NCBI GenBank assembly: GCA_018806915.1
Contig: JAGKQI010000046.1
Coordinates: forward strand, 248,001-312,000
DNA: 64,000 bases
Reading direction: 5' to 3'
Source: Phytophthora colocasiae
Lineage: Eukaryota; Oomycota; Peronosporomycetes; Peronosporales; Peronosporaceae
Shown here in pieces: positions 51,125 through 61,539 of the stretch. The notes beneath the pieces were generated by a model. The model saw nothing but the letters and a program-made list of their open reading frames with translations, did not search any database and was not told where the DNA came from. Numbering within the stretch: the first letter of the stretch is position 1; every line of letters starts with the position of its first letter. The position numbers and the translations under genes were made by a program.

Positions 51125-51190
51125 TCATTCATGGGAATGGATTTCCAGCGTATTAGGCGTCAATATTTCAACTCACGGGTATTTGCTATA
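51125..51190 (+). pseudogene. Small fragment of the channel gene
   Basis: About 54 bp match 2625-2672 of the channel pseudogene (TATTTCAACTCACGGGTATT in common). It lies inside about 120 bp present only in this arm of the inverted duplication, between L-aspartate oxidase and the CRN copy. Confidence 0.7.
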
Positions 51191-51356
51191 GAGAAGTTTG
51201 ATTTCATCCTCGTCTTCTACGAGTAAAGCAAGTTTGAGGTAGAATCGGAAACTGAAAGACATGGTTTCAGAATGGGATTAAAAATGAGGTACTGCACCAA
51301 AGATCACCGTAGGTATTTCAAAGCACAGCATGAAGTACCTAACTCACTTGATCATA

Positions 51357-53681
51357 CTAGCGTCTTTGCCTTTTGCCACCCGTGGTTTCAAGCAGATCGT
51401 ATTCTAACCCGACGACACGAATCGAGACATCTGTAGGGGGGTGTAATGCTAGCACCACCTACACCTCAGCTACAGCCGTGCACCACGATAGGAATGGCGA
51501 TCTGCCAACGACAAGGGCAACTTCAAGTGCAAGCTGAACTTCAACGCGCCTTCAGCGCATGCCGGCACTCGCCGATGAACACTCGGTAGTTTTTCATTCT
51601 CGATTTTTCATTCTCTACAACAAGTCAATACAAGTTTACACGCTTTCTGACTAAGTCGAGTCTCAACCGCCCAAGAGCGTGACAGGGGGGGCTCATTGAA
51701 TCTGGCCCGAGTCCGCATCGTACCGGGAACGCCATTCGATCTGGTCACAGGGTCCACCACGTCTCTACGAAAGTCTTTCTCGTCCACAGGGATAGTAAAC
51801 GCTATCATAATTTTTACTGGGACCACAAAACATACCTCCACATGCGAAATCCAAAGCAAACTCCCCATGTGCACCTTGAAACGAGACAGCAAATGTCGAA
51901 AAAAATTCAGCCTTGTACGAATGCTTCTCTGACCGCGTCACCTGAACGAAACGAACGTGTAACTTGTACTTGTAACCTGCTTGCTTGGCTGTAGTATCCG
52001 TGTCGGCAACACCCCGCCAGTCGACGAAAACAGCATCAAAGCCACCGTTATTCCATTTTAGCGGTTCAAACCACATCCGGGGCAGGGGTAGGTTTATAGC
52101 GTCATTACTCTCCGGATCAAAGGTATTTACAACAGATCTGGGCCATTTCTCGGTCTCGAGGATGATGCTGCCCTCAATTTTATAGCATTGAACACCTTCA
52201 TTGATTAGGCACGAGAAGAACCACATCTCAAGCATATGCCCATCCATTGCTGGATTCCTGGCCAAGGTTTTCGCGAGTTTCTGCAGCCGCTCTGGTCCAA
52301 CACGCACGGATATCTTTTTCGCCACGTATGAACTCACAAGACGGCGTTGCGGTTCAGACGTCGCAAGGTTCGGAGGATACCAAGCAACTAGTCGGTTAAT
52401 CACCTGTGGAGCTTCCATGCCAATCCTTCCTTCCAGGTATTTAAGAAGGTCATCGATGCAATTTAGCGCGGCAGTTAACGCGGTCTCAGCTTCACCAGTG
52501 GAAATATCAAACATCATTCGAGCGCTCCCACCAGCAACGTGATACTTCACTTCCGCCAGGTCATCCCGTCTGTCAACTGGCACCAAGCTATTAACGCCGA
52601 ACATTTTCATCACATGGGTAAATATTTTGTCGTGCTTCAACGCCTCTTGGTATTCCGACAGTGTCCACGAGTACATATTGAAGCGCTCCTCGTCCTTCAC
52701 AGTGGTCGACGGAATTTTGGGGTATGTTTCAGGCTTCCAATGCTTTCCCAATGATACCATTGACGCGACGATCACAAGACGGCGGGATCGTTTTTTAAGA
52801 GATCGCCAAGTCACACACGAAGACACAGAAGCAGCTTTATTGCTATCCGGTCCAGTGGCAAACCCGTCGAGGAATATAATCGTGTGATCAGGTATAGTCT
52901 CCAAAAAAGCATCCACATCACTTGCAAGAATCGTACACGTCAGTTTCTTGTCTTCCCCTCGAAACAGAATGCAATTCAATAGAGCATTGCGACCCTTTGG
53001 GCAACTAATCCATAGGACATCCCAATCACCCCCCAAATCCCCATTGACGCGTTTCAATCTGCAGGCAAACGCGAAGGCAGCGAGCGACTTCCCGGTTCCT
53101 GGAGGTCCAACAATCCACAACTGCGCGTAAGTCTTGACGACACAAGCCAACAGAGCATCCCACTCCTCTTGCACTCCGTTCCGCAGGTACAACACCAATC
53201 CATCTTCCCTGGCAGGTAGGCCGCTGTTCTCAGCGTAAGCTGCCGGAATGCTGATTACACGGTCTTTATCAGCAAAGACGAGAGGTGGGAACTGACCAGG
53301 AACTGTATTCCACTGCGCGAACGGGTCTGGTAATTCCACCAGCACATGAATTTGCTGCGCTTCAGGCGGTGGCATATTCTTCTTCTTCAACACATCCAGA
53401 ATCGAATAGGTCGAGTACGGCACTTTCTCTGTATCCACCAGTGATACCCTTTCGAAATCCGGAACATACTCTCCTTTTCGTATCGCACCAAGTTCTGCAC
53501 TTGGTAGCCATCCTGTGCCCTGCTTCGCCAGAGAGAGCTGCAGCTCGTCGGCATCACACGTGATCGTTGACTTTTTCTCCTTCTTAATCGCCTTCTTCAA
53601 GTCGTCCACCGTGTCGCTCTCATCTACCCTCACCGAAAACGGGTTTCCAGCCTTAACAATCACACAGAAAAACTTTACCAT
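51357..53681 (-). pseudogene. CRN family gene, second copy, broken near its 3' end
   Basis: ATG at 53681 (MVKFFCVIVKAG). It has LQLSLAK near residue 52, IHVLVELPDP near residue 111, Walker A GPPGTGKS and IIFLDGF. It is highly similar to the copy at 2-2059 until an A7 run on the plus strand (51899-51905; T7 in the gene, T6 in copy 1) shifts the frame, which then stops at 51765. The original frame continues after the shift but is cut again by a roughly 249-bp insertion (51435-51690) flanked by AGGGGGG. Homology to the other gene's stop resumes at 51357. The N-terminal effector-type region and NTPase are intact and the C-terminal nuclease-like region is lost. CRN proteins lack a classical signal peptide, as seen here. 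Confidence 0.8.
51435..51690. mobile_element. Short insertion in the CRN copy with AGGGGGG duplication
   Basis: Absent from the CRN gene at 2-2059. AGGGGGG occurs at both ends (51435-51441 and 51684-51690), consistent with a target duplication. One frame reads GDLPNDKGNFKCKLNFNAP-like residues followed by AT-rich sequence, perhaps the 3' end of a captured transcript. I do not recognise the source, and there are no clear terminal repeats. Confidence 0.4.
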
Positions 53682-54094
53682 CTTTCCTCGAGCCAGCAGA
53701 TTCTGGAAGGAGGGAGAATTTTTGGCGTACTTAAGCGGACACGAACGTTCTTAGCGGAATTTGTTCCAGTGGATGCTCCGCACCTTTTCTGCTTGGTTGT
53801 GCTAGGAACAAGTTTGAAGTTAACCCTTTCACTACCAGCAAAATCTGCCGGGCTTGTATGTCCGGAGCGGACCTCTAACTAGGACACTCTGACCAGTTGA
53901 TTGGTAGAAAGCCGAGGACGTGGAATTGGGGTAGCGATCACCACGACTAAGAGGGCCGCTGCAGACCTGTAAATTCAGTAGTACTGTAAAGGACTCAATA
54001 GTTTGATGCTTGGATGGTGCACTTCTAGCCGCACATTTCGAATTCAATCGTACTTTTGCTACCTTCCCGCAATACTTGTCTCCTACACGCGACC
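53682..54094. other. Divergent spacer: CRN upstream region and left end of piggyBac element
   Basis: About 140 bp upstream of the CRN start contain no clear TATA box. TTAA at 53820-53823 is followed by CCCTTTCACTACCAG, the kind of target and terminal sequence piggyBac elements use, so the transposon probably begins at 53820. I could not find a matching inverted end with TTAA to the right. Confidence 0.45.
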
Positions 54095-55801
54095 ATGGAG
54101 ATATCTGCTCTACTCAACGACGAACACGACGCTGAATGGGAGTTTGAGGACTCTGAGAACGAAGACTTGATCGAACCGATGGCTGCTGAAGAGGAAGTGT
54201 CTAGTGAGTCGGACGAAGAGAGGGAGAAGCCACCGGCGGAGTCAAGTCAGTACAAGTTGACTGGAAATCCCTATGTAGACGGTCTCATCCAAGAGAGCGG
54301 GCTTCATATTGTACGGGAGCGAGAAGTCCAACTAGCCTACAAAGAACGAAAAGAGCTGGGGCTGTTCTCTCTCTTCTTTACTCGCGAATTCAGAGACGCT
54401 CTTCTCAGCTGGACGAATGCAATGCTCAAAGACAAAGGAAAGTCTGAGGCTTCGGTGTTTGAGCTGGATGCGTACATAGGAATGGAGATTGCCATGAGCA
54501 TTATCCCGCTCACAGAAATCAAGGAGTTGTGGTCTCAGAAAAAATTCTTAGGGCAGTCCGACTTTCCTGACACCATGGCTAGAAATAGATTTGAAAGTAT
54601 CCGTGCCCGGTTTCAGGTTCACTCACCAGGAAGCGTGCCTGTTCAAGTCCGAGAGCTTGATCCACTTTGGCACAGCCGCCGTTTGATGGCTCAAATTCAG
54701 CAGAAGTTTACTGCCATTGCAGTGCCCGTCGGTGCTGTAAGCCTGGATGAGAATACCGTACGCACGAAAGCTCGATCTGGGGCTAGGACGTATATGCCGT
54801 CGAAACCTGATAAGTATGGTGTGAGATTTTATGCTGTGGTGGGCTGGCAGAGTCTGTATGCGTACTCCGTTTGGGACAACGGGTCCGGCAATCAAACGCG
54901 CACAGCAGCTGCAGAACGCTACGTCGAGGTGTTCCCTGCTCTTCGATCGCCTCTGTTCAGGACATTGGAGCGAGACGATATTCCCATGCAACGCAGAGAT
55001 GCGAGTTCTTTGTGGATCGCCATGTGTGGCCACCTCACAAAGATGTATCCAGCCCCAAGTTCTCGTCGACTTCTGGTTTGTGATAACTTCTACACGAGGC
55101 ATAACCTCGCGAAGACACTGCTGTCGTTTACGGACGGCGAAATGAGGATGTTAGGTACAGTGAGAATTGCTCTGCAAGGGAAATGGATCGCACCAGAATT
55201 AGAAGCCGCAAAAGCACGAATCGATAAAGCTTCTCGGGGTTCTTGGGAGCTGGTAGCGGCTATCGATGTTCCAGTAGGTTGGGAGAAGAAGCAGGAAGCT
55301 CATAAACGAGCTCAAAAGAAGCTGCCGGAGCAGCAACGGACAGAGTATGCGCCGCCGAAATCTATTGCAGAAAACGCTGGTTATGTGGTCTTCCGTGACA
55401 AGATGACAGTAATTTTCTATACAAACGACCTAACGGGAACCATGACTCAGCGCGTTCTCAGGGGTGATGATCCAGAGGCGATTTGGTTGTGCCGTGGACT
55501 TGCACCGCTTCGCCGCTGGACAGGCGAAGAAGTATTGCACCGGAAAACCTTCAACGTACCGGCGGTCATTGTGGCGTATAACATATTTATGAATGGGGTC
55601 GACCGAGTCGATCAATTGAGGAGCACTAACCCGATCAGACGAAAGGAGAAAAGGTTATCAATGAGCATTCTAACGTGGGCTATTGATTTAGCCCTTATAA
55701 ATGCCTTTGCTCTATTCAAAAAGACAGCAGGACCGCTAGCTGCACGAGTGACGCTGCGAGAATTGAGGTGGGGTATTTTGATACGGGGAAGAAGATGGTG
55801 A
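54095..55801 (+). CDS. PiggyBac-family transposase
   Basis: 568 residues from ATG at 54095, which sits in a strong GACCATGG context; an in-frame non-ATG extension upstream is ignored. The acidic N-terminus (EEEVSSESDEEREKP) is typical. The DDE_Tnp_1_7 core is seen: VSLDENTVRTKARSGARTYM (first Asp), LVCDNFYTRHNLAKTL (second Asp) and NGVDRVDQLRS (third Asp). The protein is shorter at the C-terminus than animal piggyBac and has no Cys-rich C-terminal domain. It cuts and pastes DNA at TTAA. The frame is intact and all catalytic Asp are present, so it may be active or a domesticated gene. Confidence 0.88.
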   Translation: MEISALLNDEHDAEWEFEDSENEDLIEPMAAEEEVSSESDEEREKPPAESSQYKLTGNPYVDGLIQESGLHIVREREVQLAYKERKELGLFSLFFTREFRDALLSWTNAMLKDKGKSEASVFELDAYIGMEIAMSIIPLTEIKELWSQKKFLGQSDFPDTMARNRFESIRARFQVHSPGSVPVQVRELDPLWHSRRLMAQIQQKFTAIAVPVGAVSLDENTVRTKARSGARTYMPSKPDKYGVRFYAVVGWQSLYAYSVWDNGSGNQTRTAAAERYVEVFPALRSPLFRTLERDDIPMQRRDASSLWIAMCGHLTKMYPAPSSRRLLVCDNFYTRHNLAKTLLSFTDGEMRMLGTVRIALQGKWIAPELEAAKARIDKASRGSWELVAAIDVPVGWEKKQEAHKRAQKKLPEQQRTEYAPPKSIAENAGYVVFRDKMTVIFYTNDLTGTMTQRVLRGDDPEAIWLCRGLAPLRRWTGEEVLHRKTFNVPAVIVAYNIFMNGVDRVDQLRSTNPIRRKEKRLSMSILTWAIDLALINAFALFKKTAGPLAARVTLRELRWGILIRGRRW

Positions 55802-56028
55802 GACTCCCATGTAGCATAAACAGGCCGAACACACATATAACGCCTTCATGTTAAAAAATGCCTGTATACGCTAATACTGACTTGAGATATTAAATCTGGC
55901 AGACACACGAAGTACCATCAGAAAGAGCATGAAAAAGTACGTTAAATCCATCTAAGAAGATTTGCTAGAGCGTAAATTTAGCCAAACTTATGACGAGATA
56001 AGGGGGGACAAGAAAGCAAGACGAAGAC
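55802..56028. other. AT-rich spacer after piggyBac transposase
   Basis: No gene seen. It contains several TTAA words (for example near 55850 and 55940) that could mark the right end of the piggyBac element, but no inverted copy of the left end was found. Confidence 0.35.
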
Positions 56029-57759
56029 GTGACGACGCAAGGAGAGCTGGACCAACGGACGGCGACGTGCGCGGAAGCGACGAAGACCCCAGAGGACGAT
56101 CCGAGAGCTGGATGTGGTGCGTCGAAGGATGATCCTGCTGTGAGAATGGGTTTGGAAGCTGGGAGTAAAGTTGGAAGACCTGCCGGAGGAGGTGCCGCTC
56201 GTGGACCGGATCCCGCCACAAGAAAGCTGGATCCTGGGAGTCATCTAACAGCCAGTGTTCCGCCCGGAGTGGAGACGAGTGACGATCCGTCACCAGCGTC
56301 AGAGTGTGGAATCCGTGAGAACACCTCGGACCAGGATCTCGTGGCTGGATCCCGACCGAATCTCATGGCTGAATCCCAGCCGGATCTCGAGGTTGGTGCC
56401 CGGCCGGATCCTGGAGCCTCTGCCCAGTCAGAACATGCCGTCAGAGCAGCGGGTCCCGTTGGTGGGTCTCGGCCGGGCCCCAGTAATGCGGAAGGTCACG
56501 TCGAGAATGGAGTGTTTGTTCACGAGAATGGCGGATCCTACGCGGAGGATCTTGAGAGGGAGATGGCGGTGCTACCAGAGGTTGTGACGGTAACGGTCGA
56601 AGTGAAGATCGAGGATCTCCAAGTGAGGGACCCTCCAACACGCCTGAGGAGACCCGACAACTGGCGAACGAGATCTGGAAGTACAAGCACTTGTTGATCG
56701 GGAAGGGCAATGCCCTGCCCCCTCCTGCCGTGGGCGCATATTGACGTGGGAGACGCGAAGCCAGTTGCCCAGTGAGTGCGTAAAGTGGCGCCGCAGTATC
56801 GTGAGAAACTCTCAGATCTGATCAAGGGATTGTTGCAAGCAAATATCATTCAAGTCTCTACGTCCGTGGGCCTCACCAATCGTCGTAATCATCAAGAAGA
56901 ATGGCGTTGACATCAGGCTCTGCATCGACTACAGACTGGTGAATAGCTTGACGAGGCTGATGGTATATCCTATGCCTCTCACCAATGATCTGCTGGAGGA
57001 TCTCGACGCCGTGTTGTGGTACTGTTCTCTCGATTTGGCTAGTGGTTTTTGGGTTGTCCCTATGACGGATCGCGCAAGGGCCATCTCGGCATTTATCACC
57101 CCGTTTGGTTTGTTTGAGTGGAACCGGATGCCGTTTGGTCTCAAGAACGCCCCGCAGATCTACCAGCGTTTGTTGGACAACGCACTCTATGGATTCCTAC
57201 GGATCCCGCCCACGACCGGATCCGGATCCGCGTTGGATCTTTTCCGAGACGGGTCCCAGAGACGAACTGTGAACAGTCTGTACTTGGACGAAGATCGTAT
57301 ATTGATGACATCTTAGTGACCGCGGGATCCTGGGATTACCTGTGTGAACGAGTGCGGCTGCTGCTAGAAGCTTGTGACAAGTGGAACTTATCGATCAGCG
57401 TGGCCAAGAGTTTTTGGGGCCTGATGAAGGTCGATTACTTAGGACACCGAGTGTCTAGCGAAGGGCTAGAGGCACATCCGAAGGACCGAGAAGCGCTGGT
57501 GGATCTAGCGTTCCCGAGATCACTGCGGGCTATGCAATCTTTCCTGGGTAGCCTAAATTACTACGCCCGATTCATCGAGGATATGGCGGTCTACGCGTCG
57601 GTACTCTACGAACTGAGGGAGGTCGACTTCGCGGAGTTGAGATCCAGCCGCAAGGCCCTGCGGCCAATTGACCCCGTAGTCGGGGATCCGAAGGATCCAA
57701 CAGACCCGAGAGGTCCAGATGAGAAGTGGATCCGTGCTTCAGCCGCCTTCAAACCCTGA
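56029..57759 (+). pseudogene. pol: Element E pol: pre-RT region and reverse transcriptase
   Basis: Degraded chromodomain-clade Gypsy pol. The pre-RT segment (56029-56760) aligns by eye with element D: HENGGSYAEDLEREMAVLPE against the D pre-RT, and DVGDAKPVAQ against DVGMAKPVAQ. RT: FGLFEWNRMPFGLKNAPQIY, then an insertion (LRIPPTTGSGSALDL) as in D, then RRSYIDDILVTAGSWDYL with intact YIDD near 57298, then FLGSLNYYARFIEDM. At least four frame changes occur (about 56640, 56860, 57290, 57740) and one stop at about 56773. No protease or 5' LTR precedes it, so it is 5'-truncated. Saturated with GGATCC. Confidence 0.8.
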
Positions 57760-58640
57760 AGAGGAGGATCGCTACGCCCCTACACTTCGACACTTCGATC
57801 CCGACAAGCAACCGGTGGTGATTGTCTACGCCAGCGAATGGGCCATTTCAGCTTCCCTAACGCGGGTCCGATGGAATCTACATGCCGGTGATGTTTGTCA
57901 GCAGATCCCTGAAGCCGAACAAAGTAAACTATGGGATCGTGGAGAAGGAAGTGCTGGCCTTGCTGAGGATTTTGGATCTCGGATATTCCATGTTGGCTGG
58001 GCGACGGATCCGGATCCTGATCAGACACTCTACCCTCGGATGGCTGTTCCGTTCTACCGGACTACGAGGAAGATTGGGCCAATGGGCAGCGTTGGTATCA
58101 CCTTGGACCATGGAGATCACGAAGTGTACTAAAGGGGAAGACGAGATCCTCGGATCCCTCGCCGCAAGTATCACCCCGAGATCCGAGGTGTACCAAGCTT
58201 TGGTGTAAAGCCGGAGGAAGAGTTATGGGTGGTTAGTTTCGACGGATCCGCCAGAGTGAAACGTGGTGGAGGATCTTTCAGTGCGATTGTATGGAAGTTG
58301 CCCGAGTGGGAGGTGGTTAAAGCAACGTCTCGTTACGCAGAGAGTCTGACAGTCAACGAAGCGGAGTACAACGGACGCTATTGTGTTTTGGGTTACTCGA
58401 GGGTCTGACTATGAGGTGACTCATTATCTGCGGAGACTCGAATCTGGTCATTCGTCAGATGTACGGCGAAATCAATTGCAAGGCGCCGGCCCTGACGTTA
58501 TTAAGGCAGAAGGCGCTAGTACGGCTCCGGGAATGGCCGGATCACGACCTGTTACATGTTAAACGAGCATGGAACGCAAGTGCCGACAGCTTGGCCAGCG
58601 CAGCATTGCAGCGAGAGAGCGGAACTACAGTCAACCAAGG
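57760..58640 (+). pseudogene. pol: Element E dual RNase H region
   Basis: The first RNase H is degenerate, as in element D (VSRSLKPNKVNYGIVEKEVL, with IRHSTLGWL at the expected TDH site). The second, archaeal-type RNase H begins VSFDGSARVKRGGGSF and includes LTVNEAEYNG. It is then disrupted around 58375-58440, after which LLHVKRAWNASADSLA carries the final acidic residue. Several stops and shifts make it non-functional. The shared order with element D supports one clade. Confidence 0.7.
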
Positions 58641-60401
58641 GACGGATCGCGAGGATCTCGCTACCCTAAATCGACTGGATGAGATCCTAACCTCAGGATC
58701 CGAGGATCCGACTCCACGGACCAGTGCAGTCTCCACTCGAAGACAGGCCCGGGAAGGGCGACCCCGAGTACTCGATGAAGAGTCCGTGCAGCAGATGAGG
58801 ATTGACCTGATCCGACGATCCCAAGACGAGGAGACATGGATCTCCAACTTGAAGTCGTTCCTACGAGGGCAGCTGACGGATCTGACTGCAGCTGAAGCCA
58901 AGACGTGCCGTCTGCTAGCAGACAATTTCGAGTTGGACGGGGATGAGTTGTTGTTCTATTGCGCACCTTCACGGAAAGCCGAAGCTGATCGAGATGGATT
59001 GTTGCGACTGGTTATACCTGAGACGCTTCAAGAAGACTTGCTGCATCATTATCATACAGTCTGGAAGGAGGTCATCAAGGGATCGGCCGTACGTACCAGA
59101 GGATCAAGGATCACTTCTACTGGAGAGGGCTTTTCAGATCTGTACAGCGGTTTGTCGGAGAGTGAGTGGATTGCGAGACGGGCAAGGGGCGACCCACAAT
59201 TCGTGGGTAACATCCAAGCCACTTACCCGTTCCAAGTGATCGCCATGGACCACATACCTTCGTTACCGAGATCTGAGAACGGGAACACTGAGCTTCTAGT
59301 ATGGGTGGATCTCTTCACCGGCTATGTGATCGTCAATACTAATAACTCGCGAACGGCCCAAGCCGTAGCGGAGTCCTATGAGATCTGTGTGTTTCGTCGT
59401 TTCGGCGCCAGCCAGGTGATCCGTCACGACCGAGAACCCGGGTTCATGTCCGACTTCTTTCGCGCTTTCAACCGGATCCTAGGTCAGCGCCAGAGAACCA
59501 CTATGGCTTATCGACCACAGTCAAATGGCACGGCTGAGCGGATGGTGCAGACGATTACCCGAGCGATCAAGATGTACGTCCAGGATCCCGACCAGCGCGA
59601 TTGGGACGAGTATGCCGAACGCTTGATCGCCTTGAACACTGCGCAAGATCGGACTAGGGGCGACACGCCGTTCTACCTCGCCCATGGCTGGGTCCCAAGA
59701 CAACTCTGGAGGCAACGCTATCCGTGGGAAATACCGGGCACCGTGATACAGATCCACGACGCTGGAGGTACAAGATCCAGCGACACTACCAACTGGCCAG
59801 GGCTGAAGTGAATGACCGCTTGAAGCAGGCGATCTCGGATCGTGCCGACCGGCAGAACGAGACGGCGACTCAACACTCGATCGAGTCCGGATCCCAAGTA
59901 TGGCTGTTCTTAGACAAAGTCAAGGAAGGATACGCCAAGAAACTGGCTCACCTGTTGCATGGACCGTTCCGTGTGGCAGAGATGACGAACGAGTATGCAG
60001 CCCGCTTGGGGATCGCTGGCACAGACTACCACTTGTTTCCGGTGGTACACATCTCCAAGTTGAAGCCAGTCAGGACGTTCCCAGATCGACCGAAGATCCA
60101 GTTGGTGGTGGCCGAGACGGATCGTTTCGACTTCGACGAAGCCTTGTTACCGGAAGACAGCTGGGATCGTGATCTGGAAGACGATGAGTTCGAAGTCGAG
60201 CGGATCGTGGACGTCCGGACGGGACGACCCACTCGATATGGCCGGATCCGGCGAGAATTCCAAGTTTTCTGGAAAGGGTACGAGGATCCCACATGGGTAG
60301 ATGAAGCAGATCTGAACTGCGGCGCGTTACTGCACGAGTTTCTCCAAGAACGGAGCAAAAGGAATCGATTCCAAGCGATGCAGTCACATGAAGAGGAGTA
60401 G
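58641..60401 (+). pseudogene. pol: Element E integrase and chromodomain
   Basis: A spacer, then the zinc-binding region in a shifted frame (GHQGIGRTYQRIKDHFYW; a TGA sits where the CVDC-type Cys would be, about 59162). The DDE core has IAMDHIPSLP, VIRHDREPGF and NGTAERMVQT. One shift near 59720 leads to the C-terminal module (LAHLLHGPFRVAEM) and a chromodomain (VERIVDVR, FQVFWKGYEDPTWVDEA) ending NRFQAMQSHEEE at TAG 60399. Element D ends with the closely similar CGALLYEF and RFQAMQ, so the elements are relatives. Confidence 0.8.
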
Positions 60402-60715
60402 CCGAGGTGGTGGATCTTCATTGGTGAGGGCGTTCGCCAATGTGGAAGAGAAGACTGGCAGTTTACTGCGAGTGGACGCGCTGTGTGTTTGTATATGAAG
60501 AAAAAGGTGATTGACCTCGGAAGCTCTGAAGAGGGCTTGGTTGCCGGACCAGATCTATGCTCGGATCGCCTACCCTGAATCTCTGATCCGGAAAATTGGA
60601 GACCAGCACATTTCGGGGTTGGATCCGCGATGGTGCACGCGGAAGAACTTGCGTCGGCAGCTGATCCATTTTGCTGAGGTCGCGATTCGAAGAGTTGGCA
60701 GACTGGACTGGAATT
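60402..60715 (+). other. Post-pol region of element E with a short ORF
   Basis: From 60511 the frame encodes KRAWLPDQIYARIAYPESLI and RRQLIHFAEVAIRRVGRLDW. It then runs into the inverted fragment at 60716. I do not recognise it, and no 3' LTR of element E can be identified. Confidence 0.3.
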
Positions 60716-61531
60716 TTATACGGGAACGACGTGATGCCGTGCGCTACATGCCCATACTAACTTCACCAGTGGGGCATGCATATTCGCCCCAGGGCGCCCC
60801 AAAACGTCATCTCCGACTGATTTGTCGGAGTGATTGTCGTCGACCGTCGCACGGACATGCTGCTGATCTTCAACGGCGGCGTCCAGTCTCTGCCCAGAGA
60901 CAGTACACGTTGCCGGATCTTCAATCAGGCGAGCTGAAGAGGATCCGGAGGATCCTTTAGCCTGTGGATCTCGGATCCGGGCGTGTGGAGACGCCCCTTG
61001 ATCCAATGAGGCTGGCACAGCATCCTTTGCGGCCTCTGGTCCAAATCGGACACGGCGGTGCGCTTGATGCTCAGACGTCAACGGATCGACCCCACTGGAC
61101 TGGGTCCCACCTCGCCAATCGACCGCCCCTTCAAGGATCCGGTCCGACGTAGGTGGTGAGCCGGGACAGCGTGACACGACCGATGCGTGGACGGGACGCT
61201 TCAGGATCCCTTTCGGCTCCGCGTACTTCGGCCGATCGACCACCGGCTCAAGCTCCCAAGGCTCCTTCAGACGCGGTGGCGGCGGGATCTCCGTCGCGGC
61301 GCTCATGGCAAGGTTCTACCATTCGTTGTAGCGCCTGGATCCGACGGAGATGAAACCTGGGGTGCAGGGGACGTGATCCCCGGTGAGCCACATGCCGATC
61401 TCTTCGTTGTGGTTGAGAGAGATCGCCTTCTCACCGACGTTGGTAAGTTGTAGATAGCGGATCTTGCCTGCTAACGTCGGTTGCGTCATGGGAAGATTTT
61501 GAGCTGTACTAATTAGCACTCGAACTCTTGG
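60716..61531 (-). pseudogene. Inverted Gypsy pol fragment (protease-RT linker)
   Basis: Read leftwards: AGKIRYLQLTNVGEKAISLN, IGMWLTGDHVPCTPGFISVG, SRRYNEW, then (from ATG 61306) MSAATEIPPPPRLKEPWELE and KYAEPKGILKRPVHA followed by a low-complexity linker. This is the conserved stretch after protease in oomycete Gypsy pol. It lies head to head with the gag of element F, and has the same GGATCC richness, so it probably came from the same family by inversion. Confidence 0.65.
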
Positions 61532-61539
61532 GGATGCTT

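Larger units (their letters stand above)
50725..53640 (-). repeat. Right arm of CRN/L-aspartate oxidase inverted duplication
   Basis: Reverse-complement counterpart of 1-2475. It contains two extra segments relative to the left arm: about 120 bp with the channel scrap, and the roughly 249-bp insertion in the CRN gene. Confidence 0.85.
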
